Made by a program: the position numbers and the translations under genes
DNA from: an uncultured Caryophanales bacterium
Lineage (GTDB): Bacteria; Bacillota_I; Bacilli_A; RFN20; CAG-826
Reading direction: 5' to 3'
NCBI GenBank assembly: GCA_946410525.1
Contig: CAMKAQ010000086.1
Location: 1-5,040, forward strand
DNA: 5,040 nt
Notes under the pieces: model-generated
Seen by the model: only the letters and a program-made list of their open reading frames with translations
What the model was told of the DNA's origin: nothing
Database searches by the model: none
In this document: one piece after another, positions 4,780 through 5,040 of the stretch
How the letters are laid out: each line of letters opens with the position of its first letter
Position numbering within the stretch: the first letter of the stretch is position 1

Positions 4780-5040
4780 ATGAAGAAAAAGATCGATACG
4801 AATAACGAAGAGGAAATCAAATCCTCATACTTATATCTCTTTGAGAAAATCATGAAGGACAAGAGGGCAGACCTTTCTCAGTTCGCTCTTTCTTTCAGAG
4901 AACAGCTAATCGAGGATGAGAAGGTCGAATCCTTAGGCGAGCTTATCGCCCTCGATCTCCTTTATTTCCATTCCGTCAATAACGCAGGCGAGCCATGGAA
5001 GGGGAGAGAAGCCATGATAGAGGCCTTCAAAATCCTTTCA
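4780..5040 (+). CDS. Unrecognised protein, N-terminal 87 residues (cut by window end)
   Basis: The frame is open from the ATG at 4780 to the window edge, and an in-frame TAG at 4768 leaves no nearby upstream start. AGGG (4769-4772), 7 nt before the ATG, is a modest ribosome site. The visible part is soluble, rich in charged residues and probably all-helical, with no signal peptide or membrane segment. Segments such as LSQFALSFREQLIEDEKVE (32-50), LGELIALDLLYFHSV (52-66) and W73-KGREAMIEAF (73-83) look like ordinary conserved protein sequence, but I do not recognise a family. It is divergent from zur across a 175-nt region crowded with inverted repeats, so it could share zinc control, although nothing in the protein itself points to metals. 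The codon style matches its neighbours. Confidence 0.8.
   Translation, partial: MKKKIDTNNEEEIKSSYLYLFEKIMKDKRADLSQFALSFREQLIEDEKVESLGELIALDLLYFHSVNNAGEPWKGREAMIEAFKILS

Overview
The window looks like chromosomal DNA from a low-to-moderate G+C Gram-positive-type bacterium. Two proteins carry lipobox signal peptides (LSAC, LSSC), most starts have strong GGAGG-type Shine-Dalgarno sites, the predicted promoter is sigma-A-like, and tryptophan is encoded by TGG. AAG/GAG-rich coding and the flavour of the proteins suggest Bacillota, possibly an uncultured Bacilli/Erysipelotrichia-like gut lineage. That placement is an inference, not something the sequence proves.

Most of the window (about 976-4670, minus strand) is a compact zinc-uptake operon. 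It reads, in transcription order: a Fur-family regulator most likely Zur (4179-4604), the zinc-binding lipoprotein ZnuA with a His/Asp-rich loop (3078-4121), the ATPase ZnuC (2367-3074), the permease ZnuB (1499-2365) and a small unrecognised lipoprotein (976-1515). The last gene starts at a TTG inside the end of znuB. Gaps between znuA, znuC, znuB and the lipoprotein gene run from 3 nt to a 17-nt overlap. A good intrinsic terminator (939-966) closes the unit. The logic is a self-repressing zinc-starvation response: Zur senses cytoplasmic zinc, ZnuA captures the metal outside, ZnuB carries it through the membrane, and ZnuC supplies ATP. The terminal lipoprotein is an attractive candidate for an extra surface component.

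The 175-nt divergent region (4605-4779) is unusually dense in inverted repeats. The predicted zur promoter has one perfect palindrome filling its -35/-10 spacer and a second, related one over the expected transcription start, centred about two helical turns apart. These are good candidate Zur operators. A third dyad with a related core lies just upstream of a rightward gene of unknown function (from 4780, cut by the window end).

At the left edge (1-894, minus strand) is a secreted endonuclease I family nuclease, truncated by the window, lying beyond the operon terminator and with its own possible promoter. No RNA genes, CRISPR arrays, insertion sequences or attachment sites were seen. No gene-free stretch exceeds 300 bases.
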